Source: Clostridiales bacterium 38-18
GTDB taxonomy: Bacteria; Bacillota; Clostridia; Peptostreptococcales; Acidaminobacteraceae
DNA: 64,000 bases
Reading direction: 5' to 3'
NCBI GenBank assembly: GCA_001897605.1
Contig: MKTL01000002.1
Location: 162,856-226,855, forward strand
Shown here piece after piece: positions 26,174 through 34,100 of this stretch; the first letter of the stretch is position 1, and each line of letters opens with the position of its first letter. The translations under genes were made by a program, and so were the position numbers. Under the pieces are notes generated by a model, which searched no databases, was not told the DNA's origin, and was given only the letters and a program-made list of their open reading frames with translations.

Positions 26174-27955
26174 TTAGCTCTCTGTGTTTTTTTCAAGTGA
26201 GCCTTGTGCATCCTGATTGGTATTTGAGCTACAAACCTCTGCCATCTGCTCAGAAGAAGCGAGAGGAAGAAATAATGTGAAGGTGGTACCAACATTGAGC
26301 TCACTATCCACATGAATTCGACCACCGTGCTGCTCGATAATGATCCTCGCTATTGATAAGCCAAGTCCAGTACCACCATGCTGATTTTCTTTCATTTTAG
26401 TACGAGATTTATCCGCTCTATAGAAACGGTCGAAAATATTTGGCAAGTCTTCCTTAGAAATACCTATACCGTTATCTGCTAAGGTTATGATCGCATGCTT
26501 TTCAGACTTTCTAAGCGAAATTTTTATCTCGCCCTCGTCTGGCGTGTACTTTAGTGAATTATCAACGAAAATTCTTAAAGCCTGCTTAAGTTTATCAGCT
26601 GAGCCATGAATCACTACCTGACTTTCCACCTGATCATTTAAGGTATGCTGCGTGTCAATTAATTTGGTTTCTTTAATCGTTTCTGCAACTAGATCAGATA
26701 AACAGAAGGTGTTCAAATCCATTTTAAGGGTGCCTTTATCGTTCCTAGCGATGAAAAGGAGACTTTCGACAAGACTGTGCATGTTATCGGTTTCACTTAA
26801 TATCGCCTGTATACTTTCATCAAGTATTGCAGGATCATCCTTTCCCCAGCGATTTAACATACCAGCATAGCCTTTGATGACGGCAATTGGAGTTCTAAGC
26901 TCATGTGAGGCATCTGAAACAAATTGCTTTTCACGTTCATAGCTCTTTTGAATATCGTCCAGCATTTGATTAAAGGTGAACGCAAGATCTTTGAGTTCAT
27001 CTTTTGTACCACTGACGTTTAAGCGCGTGTTTAAGTTATTCGCGGACATGTCCTTTACATCTTCAGTCATAGACAAAATAGGCTTCATATGTTTTTTAGC
27101 CATTTTCTGTGCTGAACGAATAGAAGTAAGAACCAAAACCAATGATAAGACAAAGCCTATCGGGAATGTCGCTTCAATGGTGTTGGTTTCTATCGTCATG
27201 TCGGATCTTAATGCAACATAATAGAGCTTGTCACCCTCAAGTAGGATGGTATCTGTTTCAAAAATATTTGGGAAATTTGGAAACGTGCTTAAGCTATACT
27301 CGGAATCCGCCAGTGCATAATCAAAAGCTAAGGTTTCGTCGTCGCTGCTAAAAAGCAGAGTATAATTTTGATCATACACATAGTAATCGACATTTTTATA
27401 GGCGACATAATTTGAAATAGTAGGAGTGTCATAGGTATTCTCTGTTTGTGCAATTTCTGCGATGTATCTAATGTCCTCCTTTAAATCTTGCCCTGCTTCA
27501 TAATATAAATAATATGAAAAGGAGACATAGATCGCAAAGAATAAAAAACCGATTAAAAAGAGAAGTCTAATTGCATATCCAACTGTTAGCTTAAAAGTAA
27601 TGTTAAATCTGAGAAGTGAAACAAAGCGATCGTATGAAACAGAAAGGTAGGATTGACCTGTGTCTCTTTTTTGTTTTTCGTTCTGAAGATGAGCCATTCG
27701 AGACTCTTTCAAATCACCCTGAGTGTTTTTTTTCTTTACCTTTTCTGGCGTACGAGTATTTGTATGAGATGGCTTGGATACTGAGACCGCTTCATCGCGC
27801 TTTAACTTGTTTTTAGGCACCTCAATAACGACTTCCTTTTTAGGAGTCGAAGGTTCTGATACCTTAATGGGCTCTCGTGTACGAACGGGTTCTTTTTTTG
27901 TTGTACTTGTTGATTGGCTATTTTGTTGAAGAGTGTCTTTACTTATGATCTTCAT
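26174..27955 (-). CDS. Sensor histidine kinase with long disordered N-terminal tail
   Basis: 593-residue membrane sensor kinase. Residues 1-120 are a hydrophilic, Lys/Thr/Pro/Glu-rich cytoplasmic tail, unusual for this class. TM1 is at about 127-151, an external sensor domain of about 110 residues follows, and TM2 is at about 262-280. Then come HAMP, the phosphoacceptor DASHELRTPIAV (His351), and the ATPase with NSLKYTPDEG, DNGIGIS and GGTGLGLSIA. It should phosphorylate the OmpR-type regulator encoded just upstream, whose gene overlaps by 17 bases. The ribosome site is weak, so translation is probably coupled. Starting at the internal Met87 would shorten the tail, but most of the tail would remain unexplained. 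The signal is unknown. Confidence 0.93.
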   Translation of the reverse strand: MKIISKDTLQQNSQSTSTTKKEPVRTREPIKVSEPSTPKKEVVIEVPKNKLKRDEAVSVSKPSHTNTRTPEKVKKKNTQGDLKESRMAHLQNEKQKRDTGQSYLSVSYDRFVSLLRFNITFKLTVGYAIRLLFLIGFLFFAIYVSFSYYLYYEAGQDLKEDIRYIAEIAQTENTYDTPTISNYVAYKNVDYYVYDQNYTLLFSSDDETLAFDYALADSEYSLSTFPNFPNIFETDTILLEGDKLYYVALRSDMTIETNTIEATFPIGFVLSLVLVLTSIRSAQKMAKKHMKPILSMTEDVKDMSANNLNTRLNVSGTKDELKDLAFTFNQMLDDIQKSYEREKQFVSDASHELRTPIAVIKGYAGMLNRWGKDDPAILDESIQAILSETDNMHSLVESLLFIARNDKGTLKMDLNTFCLSDLVAETIKETKLIDTQHTLNDQVESQVVIHGSADKLKQALRIFVDNSLKYTPDEGEIKISLRKSEKHAIITLADNGIGISKEDLPNIFDRFYRADKSRTKMKENQHGGTGLGLSIARIIIEQHGGRIHVDSELNVGTTFTLFLPLASSEQMAEVCSSNTNQDAQGSLEKNTES

Positions 27956-28628
27956 CTTTAAATAGATAACCTACCCCTCTGACCGTGTGAATGAATTTAG
28001 TGCTAAAGCAATCGTCAATTTTACTTCTTAAATAACGAATGTAAACGTCCACTATTTTGGTTTCTCCAAAATAATCATAGCCCCAAACTTTATCTAAAAT
28101 TTGCTCTCTTGTCAATGCAATATTACGATTTTCTGCGAGATAGTGCAGTAGATCAAATTCTGTTTTTGTAAGCTCTATCGGAGTTTGATCATAAAAGGCA
28201 ATGTATTGATTGTAGTCTATTTTAAGCTTCCCAGAATTAAAGAGATTCGTATTTGCTTGCGCAGGAGATGCCGCTTTTCTAAAGATGCGTCTTATTCTTG
28301 CCAATAATTCTTCTATTGCAAATGGTTTAGTCATATAGTCATCTGCACCAAAGTCTAAACCCATTACTTTATCCATAGTGTCGTCTTTTGCAGTGAGCAT
28401 AATAATAGGAACCTCAGAGTTTAAACGAATTCTTCTACAGACCTCCATACCATTTAAACCAGGTAACATGATATCGAGTACTATCAAATCAAAATTACCA
28501 TCTAATGCCTTTTCAAGGCCGCTTCTTCCATCGTTAGCGGTTTCTACTTCAAAGCCTTCATGCTTAAGCTCGAGCTCGATAAAGCGTGCTATTTTAACAT
28601 CATCTTCGACAACCAATATTCTTTGCAT
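27939..28628 (-). CDS. OmpR/PhoB-family response regulator
   Basis: 229 residues. Receiver domain with acidic pocket EDD (8-10), phosphoacceptor Asp52 in VLDIMLPG, and Lys in MTKPF. The C-terminal winged helix has LTKTEFDLLHYLAENRN, VWGYDYFGETKIVDVYIRYLRSKID and HTVRGVGYLF, which are standard for OmpR/PhoB DNA-binding regulators. The start at 28628 has GGAGG 5 bases upstream on the minus strand; an ATG one codon earlier is too close. It is cotranscribed with the overlapping kinase gene. Confidence 0.95.
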   Translation of the reverse strand: MQRILVVEDDVKIARFIELELKHEGFEVETANDGRSGLEKALDGNFDLIVLDIMLPGLNGMEVCRRIRLNSEVPIIMLTAKDDTMDKVMGLDFGADDYMTKPFAIEELLARIRRIFRKAASPAQANTNLFNSGKLKIDYNQYIAFYDQTPIELTKTEFDLLHYLAENRNIALTREQILDKVWGYDYFGETKIVDVYIRYLRSKIDDCFSTKFIHTVRGVGYLFKDEDHK

Positions 28629-28690
28629 CATTTCCTCCAAGATTAAGTCTTCTAATACAACTATAGCATTTCGAAGATGTTTTTAAAAGT

Positions 28691-28719
28691 GAAAAAGAGA
28701 GAAACCTATAGGCTTCTCC
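28691..28719 (-). terminator. Rho-independent terminator of the DUF4342 genes
   Basis: On the minus strand GAGAAGCC and GGTTTCTC pair with one wobble around TATA, followed by a T-rich run. It separates the DUF4342 genes from the two-component system. Confidence 0.6.
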
Positions 28720-28733
28720 CTGTTGTTTTTACA

Positions 28734-29237
28734 TTATTCCATGCGATCCTCTTCTTTTTTAGAAGCTTCTTTTTCACCATCAAATTTGAATGTTTTTTCA
28801 AAGTTTACATTTTTACCTTCAGAATCCAGGATTCTGATATTATATCCGAAAATATAAGGTAAAATGAGTAGAAAGAGTGAGAATGGCAAAGTGAATAGAA
28901 TGATGAGGGCGGCAATTGTAAGAGGTAAATCAAGAACTTTCTTATCCTTATTACCAATTATGAAGTTTGTTTTGTGCATTTTACAAAAGAATTTTTTAAC
29001 ATCGTCGAAGAAGTCACCTTGATTATTTCTTCTTGATGATTGTGGATTAGGACGCTGAGGTCTTTGGTGTCTTTGGTGTCTTGTATTTCTTGCTTGCTCA
29101 GTCTTATTTGATGCTTCGAGATAGATTAACGCCTCGACCATATCACCATCATGCATTTCAAGAGCTTCCTTTGCTTCTTTATAGCTTATATTTGCGCGCT
29201 CCATGAGCATATCAATTTTTTCTAAACTTACTGACAT
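28734..29237 (-). CDS. DUF4342 protein with UBA-like N-terminus (paralogue 1)
   Basis: 167 residues. Residues 1-43 (SLEKIDMLMERANISYKEAKEALE then HDGDMVEALIYLE) form a three-helix module like UBA/TS-N domains. A basic, Gln/Arg-rich linker follows, then a DUF4342 segment with a hydrophobic stretch (LPLTIAALIILFTLPFSLFLL) and FGYNIRI; the end is charged. The protein is probably membrane-attached with the UBA-like part in the cytoplasm. It is a paralogue of the next gene upstream, sharing both modules. Function unknown. AGGAGGAATTAAT precedes the ATG on the minus strand. Confidence 0.85.
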   Translation of the reverse strand: MSVSLEKIDMLMERANISYKEAKEALEMHDGDMVEALIYLEASNKTEQARNTRHQRHQRPQRPNPQSSRRNNQGDFFDDVKKFFCKMHKTNFIIGNKDKKVLDLPLTIAALIILFTLPFSLFLLILPYIFGYNIRILDSEGKNVNFEKTFKFDGEKEASKKEEDRME

Positions 29238-29327
29238 ATTAATTCCTCCTTAGTGATCTTATACACCTAGTGTAGCATGTGATTGTTAATCCGAAACCAA
29301 CGGTTGGTTAAAATTTGGATAGAATCA

Positions 29328-29798
29328 TTACTCCTCAGATTTTGGAGCATGTTCCTTTACCCAATCTACGACATCCGTCGTTTTTCCACTTTGTCTTACG
29401 ACTTCCATTTTGATACCAAAAAGGATAGGTGCAAGTAAGACAAGCAGAGAGACTGGTAAAGTCCAAAGACCAACAAGTAGAACGACTAACGCTGGCAATT
29501 GAAGGTAAACACGATCGTCCTTTTTCCACTGAACCTTAATAACCATCAGCTTGTTGGCAATTTTCATAATTTGCTTACCTAACCATTTGAGCTGTAGCAT
29601 CACAGTATTTTTCTTTTCTTCAAATGCTTTTTCTCTTGTTGCCTTCGATTCTTCTTCGCGATTGTTTTTTGTCTGTTCGATTCTAACGATTGCTTCTACG
29701 ACGTCACCATTAGTAGCTTCCAAAGTTTCTTTTGCTACTTTATAACTAACACCTGTGCGTCCAATGATCGTATCAATATTTTCGAGAGTAACTGACAT
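29328..29798 (-). CDS. DUF4342 protein with UBA-like N-terminus (paralogue 2)
   Basis: 156 residues built like its neighbour: UBA-like helices (SVTLENIDTIIGRTGVSYKVAKETL then NGDVVEAIVRIE), a charged linker, and a membrane segment LPALVVLLVGLWTLPVSLLVLLAPILFG with trailing KMEV. The start at 29798 is set by AAGGAGG upstream and by alignment with the paralogue's MSV(S/T)LE start; an earlier in-frame ATG at 29843 would add 15 unrelated residues. A 90-base gap separates it from paralogue 1, and both may share one transcript. Function unknown. Confidence 0.83.
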   Translation of the reverse strand: MSVTLENIDTIIGRTGVSYKVAKETLEATNGDVVEAIVRIEQTKNNREEESKATREKAFEEKKNTVMLQLKWLGKQIMKIANKLMVIKVQWKKDDRVYLQLPALVVLLVGLWTLPVSLLVLLAPILFGIKMEVVRQSGKTTDVVDWVKEHAPKSEE

Positions 29799-30008
29799 AT
29801 TATTTTCCTCCTTGTAATGTGGTTCGGTTGGATTTGAATTCATTATAGGATTAACACATTAATACGAAACCAACATAAGGTTAGAAAATAGATAGAAATC
29901 CTTTAGTAACTAGATAAAATCAATTGTTAAGAAACCTTAAGCGTCATTAATGAATGTTAATAGTTTATCTATTGACTCAATAGTTCACGAATGATAATAT
30001 CATTTACG

Positions 30009-30112
30009 TTGACAGGTTATATGATTGAATTGCATAAGCGTTTACATTTATCCCCCTTTTTTATATAAATGTAAATGGTCAATTCCGGCGCATTGGATGC
30101 GTCTTTTTTTTT
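30009..30112 (+). ncRNA. Possible small RNA or attenuated leader
   Basis: TTGACA at 30009, a poor -10 (CATAAG at 30033, 18-base spacing), then two hairpins: a perfect 11-bp inverted repeat (30041-30051 with 30065-30075) and a terminator (30087-30112). There is no open frame in this roughly 70-base stretch. The remaining sequence of the 29799-30197 gap contains the MFS promoter and nothing else I can support. Confidence 0.35.
30087..30112 (+). terminator. Rho-independent terminator in the intergenic gap
   Basis: GGCGCAT (30087-30093) pairs with ATGCGTC (30097-30103) with one G-T wobble, followed by nine T. No coding gene on this strand precedes it, so it must serve a short RNA or upstream read-through. 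Confidence 0.75.
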
Positions 30113-30138
30113 GCCTGATTATGGCAAAAAATGGTAAG

Positions 30139-30167
30139 TTGACTTATCCCATTAAAAGCAATAAACT
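30139..30167 (+). promoter_or_regulatory. Sigma-A promoter of the MFS transporter gene
   Basis: TTGACT (30139-30144), 17-base spacer, TAAACT (30162-30167), 30 bases before the gene start. Confidence 0.55.
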
Positions 30168-30197
30168 AAAATAGATTTAAGCATTAAGGAGGTCGAC

Positions 30198-31361
30198 TTG
30201 CAAAATAACAGAAAATTGATCCTCGGAAGTTATTTTGGTTTCATCGTAATGGGTATGATCGTGATTTCATTTGGATCAACAATGCCTTACATAAGAGAGA
30301 GCTTTAATTTTAATTATGAGCTTGGGGGCTTAATTCTTGCTATTTTTTCTTTCAGTTATTTGATCAATGGATTTTTAAGTGGTTTGCTAATAGATAAGCT
30401 GGGGCATAAACGCGTTCTTTTAATGGGAAATGTTGGCTATGTTATCGGGTTGGTTTTGATTGCTCTGTCAATGAATCATGTGTTCTTTTTTATAGCTGTG
30501 GCAGTATTGGGAATCGGCTGGGGATTTTATAACACAACTGGAAACGTCATCATGAATGATGCTACAAAAGGAGATGGGAAAGCAATGCTGCTTTTACATA
30601 TGTCTTTTGGTATTGGCGCGTTTATTTCACCACTTATTTTTGGTTTTCTAATGAAGCTGGGATTAACTTGGAGGAGCTTTTACCTATTATTAGCAGTTTT
30701 TTCAGCATTGTCTTTTGCAATCAATTTAAAGTTGGAATTGCCTAAATTGGAAGATGAGGAAATAAAAAAAACCAAGCTAAATCAGTTGAATTTGAAAAAG
30801 ATTGGTTTATTCATGGCGATCTTATTCTTTTATGTAGGAGTTGAAAATGGGTTCAGCGGTTGGATGACCAGCTATATTAAGGAATCTACCTCGATAGCAG
30901 ATACATCTGCTCAAAGCCTACTATCTGTGCTGTGGCTGACTATGATATTTGGCAGACTAGGTATCGGATTTCTCGGTGCTAATTTAAGCAAGGTTTTCAT
31001 GGTGTTTATGTCAAGTGTTATGTTAATTTTGGGGATGCTTGTATTTATTGTTTCAACTACATGGCTACCGATTCTAGTTTCGGTTATTATTATTGGCTTT
31101 GCTATGTCAGGTATTTATCCACTGACTCTTGCAGATGCAAATCCTTATATAAAGGGATCAGGACTCGCAACGGCACTTGTGATTTCAGGCGGTGGCATGG
31201 GTGCATCTAGCATCCCTTATTTAAGTGGTAAATTTGCAGATATGTGGGGTACTAAAGCAATTTTAGTGACCATTACCATTTCAACTGCTATTTTAATCTT
31301 TTGTACTTTTTTTAACTGGAAAATAAGTCAGATAGAAGCGAATCGACAAACTAATGTATAA
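30198..31361 (+). CDS. MFS transporter
   Basis: 387 residues with twelve hydrophobic helices, typical of the major facilitator superfamily. The loop 2-3 signature is visible as GLLIDKLGHKRVLLMGN near 66, and a related LWLTMIFGRLGIGFLG occurs in the second half. The subfamily resembles FucP/sugar or FHS-like transporters, but the substrate is not predictable. TTG start with GGAGGTCGAC upstream. Its end overlaps the convergent HD gene by 11 bases. Confidence 0.9.
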   Translation: MQNNRKLILGSYFGFIVMGMIVISFGSTMPYIRESFNFNYELGGLILAIFSFSYLINGFLSGLLIDKLGHKRVLLMGNVGYVIGLVLIALSMNHVFFFIAVAVLGIGWGFYNTTGNVIMNDATKGDGKAMLLLHMSFGIGAFISPLIFGFLMKLGLTWRSFYLLLAVFSALSFAINLKLELPKLEDEEIKKTKLNQLNLKKIGLFMAILFFYVGVENGFSGWMTSYIKESTSIADTSAQSLLSVLWLTMIFGRLGIGFLGANLSKVFMVFMSSVMLILGMLVFIVSTTWLPILVSVIIIGFAMSGIYPLTLADANPYIKGSGLATALVISGGGMGASSIPYLSGKFADMWGTKAILVTITISTAILIFCTFFNWKISQIEANRQTNV

Positions 31362-31887
31362 AAACCAAACGAATTTGCTTTTCTAGCTCTGAATAAAGTG
31401 GATGGTCTGCTATCGGAGAGAGCAAATTGAGGATTTCATAATAGTACCATTTTTGCTCTTCATAGCCGGCATTAAAACGGCTCCAAAGCTGTTCGCCCAA
31501 ATCATTTAGATTTCTATAGATGCTCTTGATGTTGGTTAATTTATCAGCGCAAACGATAAATAATACGTCTAAAGGTGCGTTTCTTAGTCTCGCAAGATAA
31601 TTAAGCTTTCTATTTTTCCAGGAGTCACTTTTATCACATTCAGAACAGTAATCTACATAAAGTCTAACGATTGGTCCAAAGGCAAGTTCAATTTCATCCA
31701 ATGTTAGAGGGGTATCTTCAACCGTATCATGGAGTATGCCTGAAACGATGACCTCATCAGATAGATTGTTTTTAGCCAGTATCATACCAACTTCTATAGG
31801 ATGAGCAACGTAAATGTCCTGATCCAGTTTTCGAATTTGGCCCTCATGGGCTTTTATGGCAGTGTGAATTGCTTTATAGATATGCAT
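31351..31887 (-). CDS. Small HD-domain hydrolase, MESH1/RelA-hydrolase-like
   Basis: 178 residues, a single HD phosphohydrolase domain. Metal-site residues match the RelA/SpoT hydrolase half: YVAHPIEVGMIL (His29), HDTVED (53-58) and CADKLTNIKSI (Asp in the ADxLTN motif). There is no synthetase, TGS or ACT domain, so it resembles MESH1-type small alarmone hydrolases that remove pyrophosphate from (p)ppGpp or dephosphorylate NADPH. Activity is inferred from motifs only. AGGAGCGATT precedes the ATG on the minus strand. Its last 11 bases overlap the MFS gene tail to tail. Confidence 0.88.
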   Translation of the reverse strand: MHIYKAIHTAIKAHEGQIRKLDQDIYVAHPIEVGMILAKNNLSDEVIVSGILHDTVEDTPLTLDEIELAFGPIVRLYVDYCSECDKSDSWKNRKLNYLARLRNAPLDVLFIVCADKLTNIKSIYRNLNDLGEQLWSRFNAGYEEQKWYYYEILNLLSPIADHPLYSELEKQIRLVFIH

Positions 31888-31974
31888 AATCGCTCCTAAT
31901 GTTTTGATTATATTTTAACATAAGGAAGCACATTAAATATATGTGAAAATTAAAATGTTTAATAGGGGTAAAAA

Positions 31975-32346
31975 ATGATTGGTGTTGATATGGTTGAAAT
32001 TGAAAGGATCAAAAAGTTAATTGAAAAAAATGAACGCTTCATTGAACGTAATTTTTCTGAGAAGGAACGAATATTGTTTCGTGAAAAAGCAAATCCTCTT
32101 CAATCCATTTCAGCTAACTTTGCAGGTAAAGAGGCGGTATCAAAGGTTTTTGGCACTGGTATCCGTGGCTTTAACTTGAATGACATCAGCATTGAAAGAG
32201 ATGATTTAGGCAAACCGATTGTCGTTCTTTATAATGGTGCACTTGAACAGGCGAGACGTCAGAGGATTCAAAGAGTTGAACTGTCACTTTCTCACACATC
32301 AGAACATGCAATTGCTTTTGCTATAGCAATCTTCGAAACGACATAA
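31975..32346 (+). CDS. acpS: Holo-[acyl-carrier-protein] synthase
   Basis: 123 residues, the standard AcpS size. GVDMVEIERIKKLI (Asp near 4-6) and FAGKEAVSKVFGTGIRGF with the metal-binding Glu are diagnostic. AcpS moves the phosphopantetheine arm from coenzyme A to acyl carrier protein in the cytoplasm, producing 3',5'-ADP, a substrate of CysQ-type enzymes like the one at 23852. It precedes alr, a common clostridial and Bacillus order (acpS-alr-mazF). Confidence 0.96.
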   Translation: MIGVDMVEIERIKKLIEKNERFIERNFSEKERILFREKANPLQSISANFAGKEAVSKVFGTGIRGFNLNDISIERDDLGKPIVVLYNGALEQARRQRIQRVELSLSHTSEHAIAFAIAIFETT

Positions 32347-32419
32347 AAAAGTGTGGTAATCAAAAGTAAAAAGCGTTAAAATGGATGGGGTATGAAATTT
32401 ATATAAGTGAGGTTTGAAC

Positions 32420-33592
32420 ATGAATCAATCAACTCGACCAGTATGGGCGGAAATTAATCTTGATCATCTTGCGCATAATATATCAGAGGTAAGAAGAGTT
32501 ACTAAGAAAGAAGCACTTGTTACAGCTGTTATTAAAGCAGATGGTTATGGTCACGGTGCGATTCAGATTGGTCAAACATTACTTAATAATGGTGCTGATA
32601 GATTTGCGGTCGCAACGCTTTCTGAGGCTTTACAGCTTAGAAGTGCGTTTCCAAGTGTAGAAATAATGGTACTTGGTTATACCCCAGATGAACTTATTCA
32701 TGATGCAATTTCTGCTAGAATAATTCAAACCGTATATTCTTTAGAGCAGGCGATTTATTTTAATAGAATTGCTGCAAGTATGACTGCTACATTAAAGGTA
32801 CACATTAAACTGGATACTGGAATGCGACGAATTGGATTTGAATGTAATGATGCTGCAATAGATGCAGTTGTTCAAATCGCAAACCTAGACCGACTTGAAC
32901 TGGAAGGTATTTATTCTCATTTTGCAGTGGCAGATGAAACCGATAAGACCTTTACACATTTACAAGCAAGTAAGTTTAGTAAGTTTATTAAACAGTTAGA
33001 GGATAATGGTGTAACGATTCCAATAAAACACATTTGTAATAGTGCAGGGATTATTGACTTCCCAGAGTATCATTTTGACATGGTAAGAGCTGGAATTATG
33101 ATGTATGGCCTATATCCATCTGATGAAGTAGAAATAAGTAAGGTTGATTTAAGACAGGTTATGTCTTTAAAGGCTAGGGTTTCTCACGTTAAGATGATAG
33201 AAGCAGGAGAAGGGGTCAGCTATGGCTTGAAATACGTCTCTGATAGACCTATTCAGGTAGCTACCTTACCACTTGGTTATGCAGATGGTTATACCAGAAT
33301 GCTCACTGGTAAAGCAAAGGGCTTGATTTCTGGAGAATTGAAACCAATCATTGGTAGAATTTGTATGGATCAATGTATGATAGAAGCTGATCAGCTAAGC
33401 GTGACCGTTGGTGATGTCGTCACTTTATTTGGCAAGGATGAGTGTGAAGCGCTTAGTATAGATCAAATTGCAGCTTGGCTGGGTACGATTAACTATGAAG
33501 TAGTTTGTATGATTGGCAAACGTGTGCCAAGGCATTACCATAGAAAAGGCAATTGTGAAATGGTTTATGATACTATTTTGAGGCAAAAATAG
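32420..33592 (+). CDS. alr: Alanine racemase
   Basis: 390 residues, PLP fold-type III. The lysine motif VIKADGYGHGA near 37-47 binds PLP, and the C-terminal half has the catalytic-tyrosine region GEGVSYGLKYVSD and the conserved IGRICMDQCMIE. It makes D-alanine for peptidoglycan. ATG 32420 is selected for GAGGT 6 bases upstream; a TTG two codons earlier overlaps that site. It lies between acpS and mazF. Confidence 0.96.
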   Translation: MNQSTRPVWAEINLDHLAHNISEVRRVTKKEALVTAVIKADGYGHGAIQIGQTLLNNGADRFAVATLSEALQLRSAFPSVEIMVLGYTPDELIHDAISARIIQTVYSLEQAIYFNRIAASMTATLKVHIKLDTGMRRIGFECNDAAIDAVVQIANLDRLELEGIYSHFAVADETDKTFTHLQASKFSKFIKQLEDNGVTIPIKHICNSAGIIDFPEYHFDMVRAGIMMYGLYPSDEVEISKVDLRQVMSLKARVSHVKMIEAGEGVSYGLKYVSDRPIQVATLPLGYADGYTRMLTGKAKGLISGELKPIIGRICMDQCMIEADQLSVTVGDVVTLFGKDECEALSIDQIAAWLGTINYEVVCMIGKRVPRHYHRKGNCEMVYDTILRQK

Positions 33593-33693
33593 ACTTGAAT
33601 GTGGTAGAAGCAAATAAATTGTGGTATGATTAAGATTATCTATGTGTGACTGCATAGTGGTAAACGGATATTTGATTGGAGATGATTAAAAGC

Positions 33694-34050
33694 GTGACTA
33701 TTAAAAGAGGCGATGTCTTTTTTGCAGATCTTTCACCTGTTAGGGGATCCGAGCAAGGTGGACAAAGACCTGTATTGATTATACAAAACAATATTGGAAA
33801 TAAATATAGCCCTACAGTGATTATTGCTGCCATTACTGCGAAAATTGCAAAAGCTAAACTACCTACCCATGTAGAAGTTGGAGCTTCTCAGGTTGGGTTG
33901 TTAAAAGATTCAGTTGTCCTGTTGGAACAAGTGAGAACGATTGACAAAACCAGATTGATACAAAAGCTCGGACAGCTAGAAGATGATGTGATGGTAAGAG
34001 TTGACAAAGCATTGATTATTAGCTTAGGGTTATACGATGATGCTACATAA
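33694..34050 (+). CDS. MazF/EndoA-family endoribonuclease toxin
   Basis: 118 residues from GTG 33694. The start [23 protein letters not shown] matches Bacillus EndoA closely, and numbering from the GTG puts Arg25 and Thr48 exactly at the known catalytic positions, which supports this start over an ATG at 33682. GGAGATGAT lies 7 bases upstream. MazF toxins cut mRNA at short sites and are normally held by a MazE/EndoAI antitoxin encoded just before. Here the 101 bases between alr and this gene have no open frame for an antitoxin. A terminator follows at 34052-34078. Confidence 0.93.
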   Translation: MTIKRGDVFFADLSPVRGSEQGGQRPVLIIQNNIGNKYSPTVIIAAITAKIAKAKLPTHVEVGASQVGLLKDSVVLLEQVRTIDKTRLIQKLGQLEDDVMVRVDKALIISLGLYDDAT

Positions 34051-34051
34051 T

Positions 34052-34078
34052 ACCTGTATATTTATATGCAGGTTTTTT
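34052..34078 (+). terminator. Rho-independent terminator after mazF
   Basis: ACCTGTATA (34052-34060) pairs with TATGCAGGT (34064-34072) with one wobble, followed by six T. Confidence 0.75.
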
Positions 34079-34100
34079 CATGATGATGACGGAGGCGACT

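Noticed and set aside
33593-33693. MazE-type antitoxin gene between alr and mazF
   Set aside because: All three frames on the plus strand hit stops within a few codons, and no ribosome site with a start and adequate length is present.
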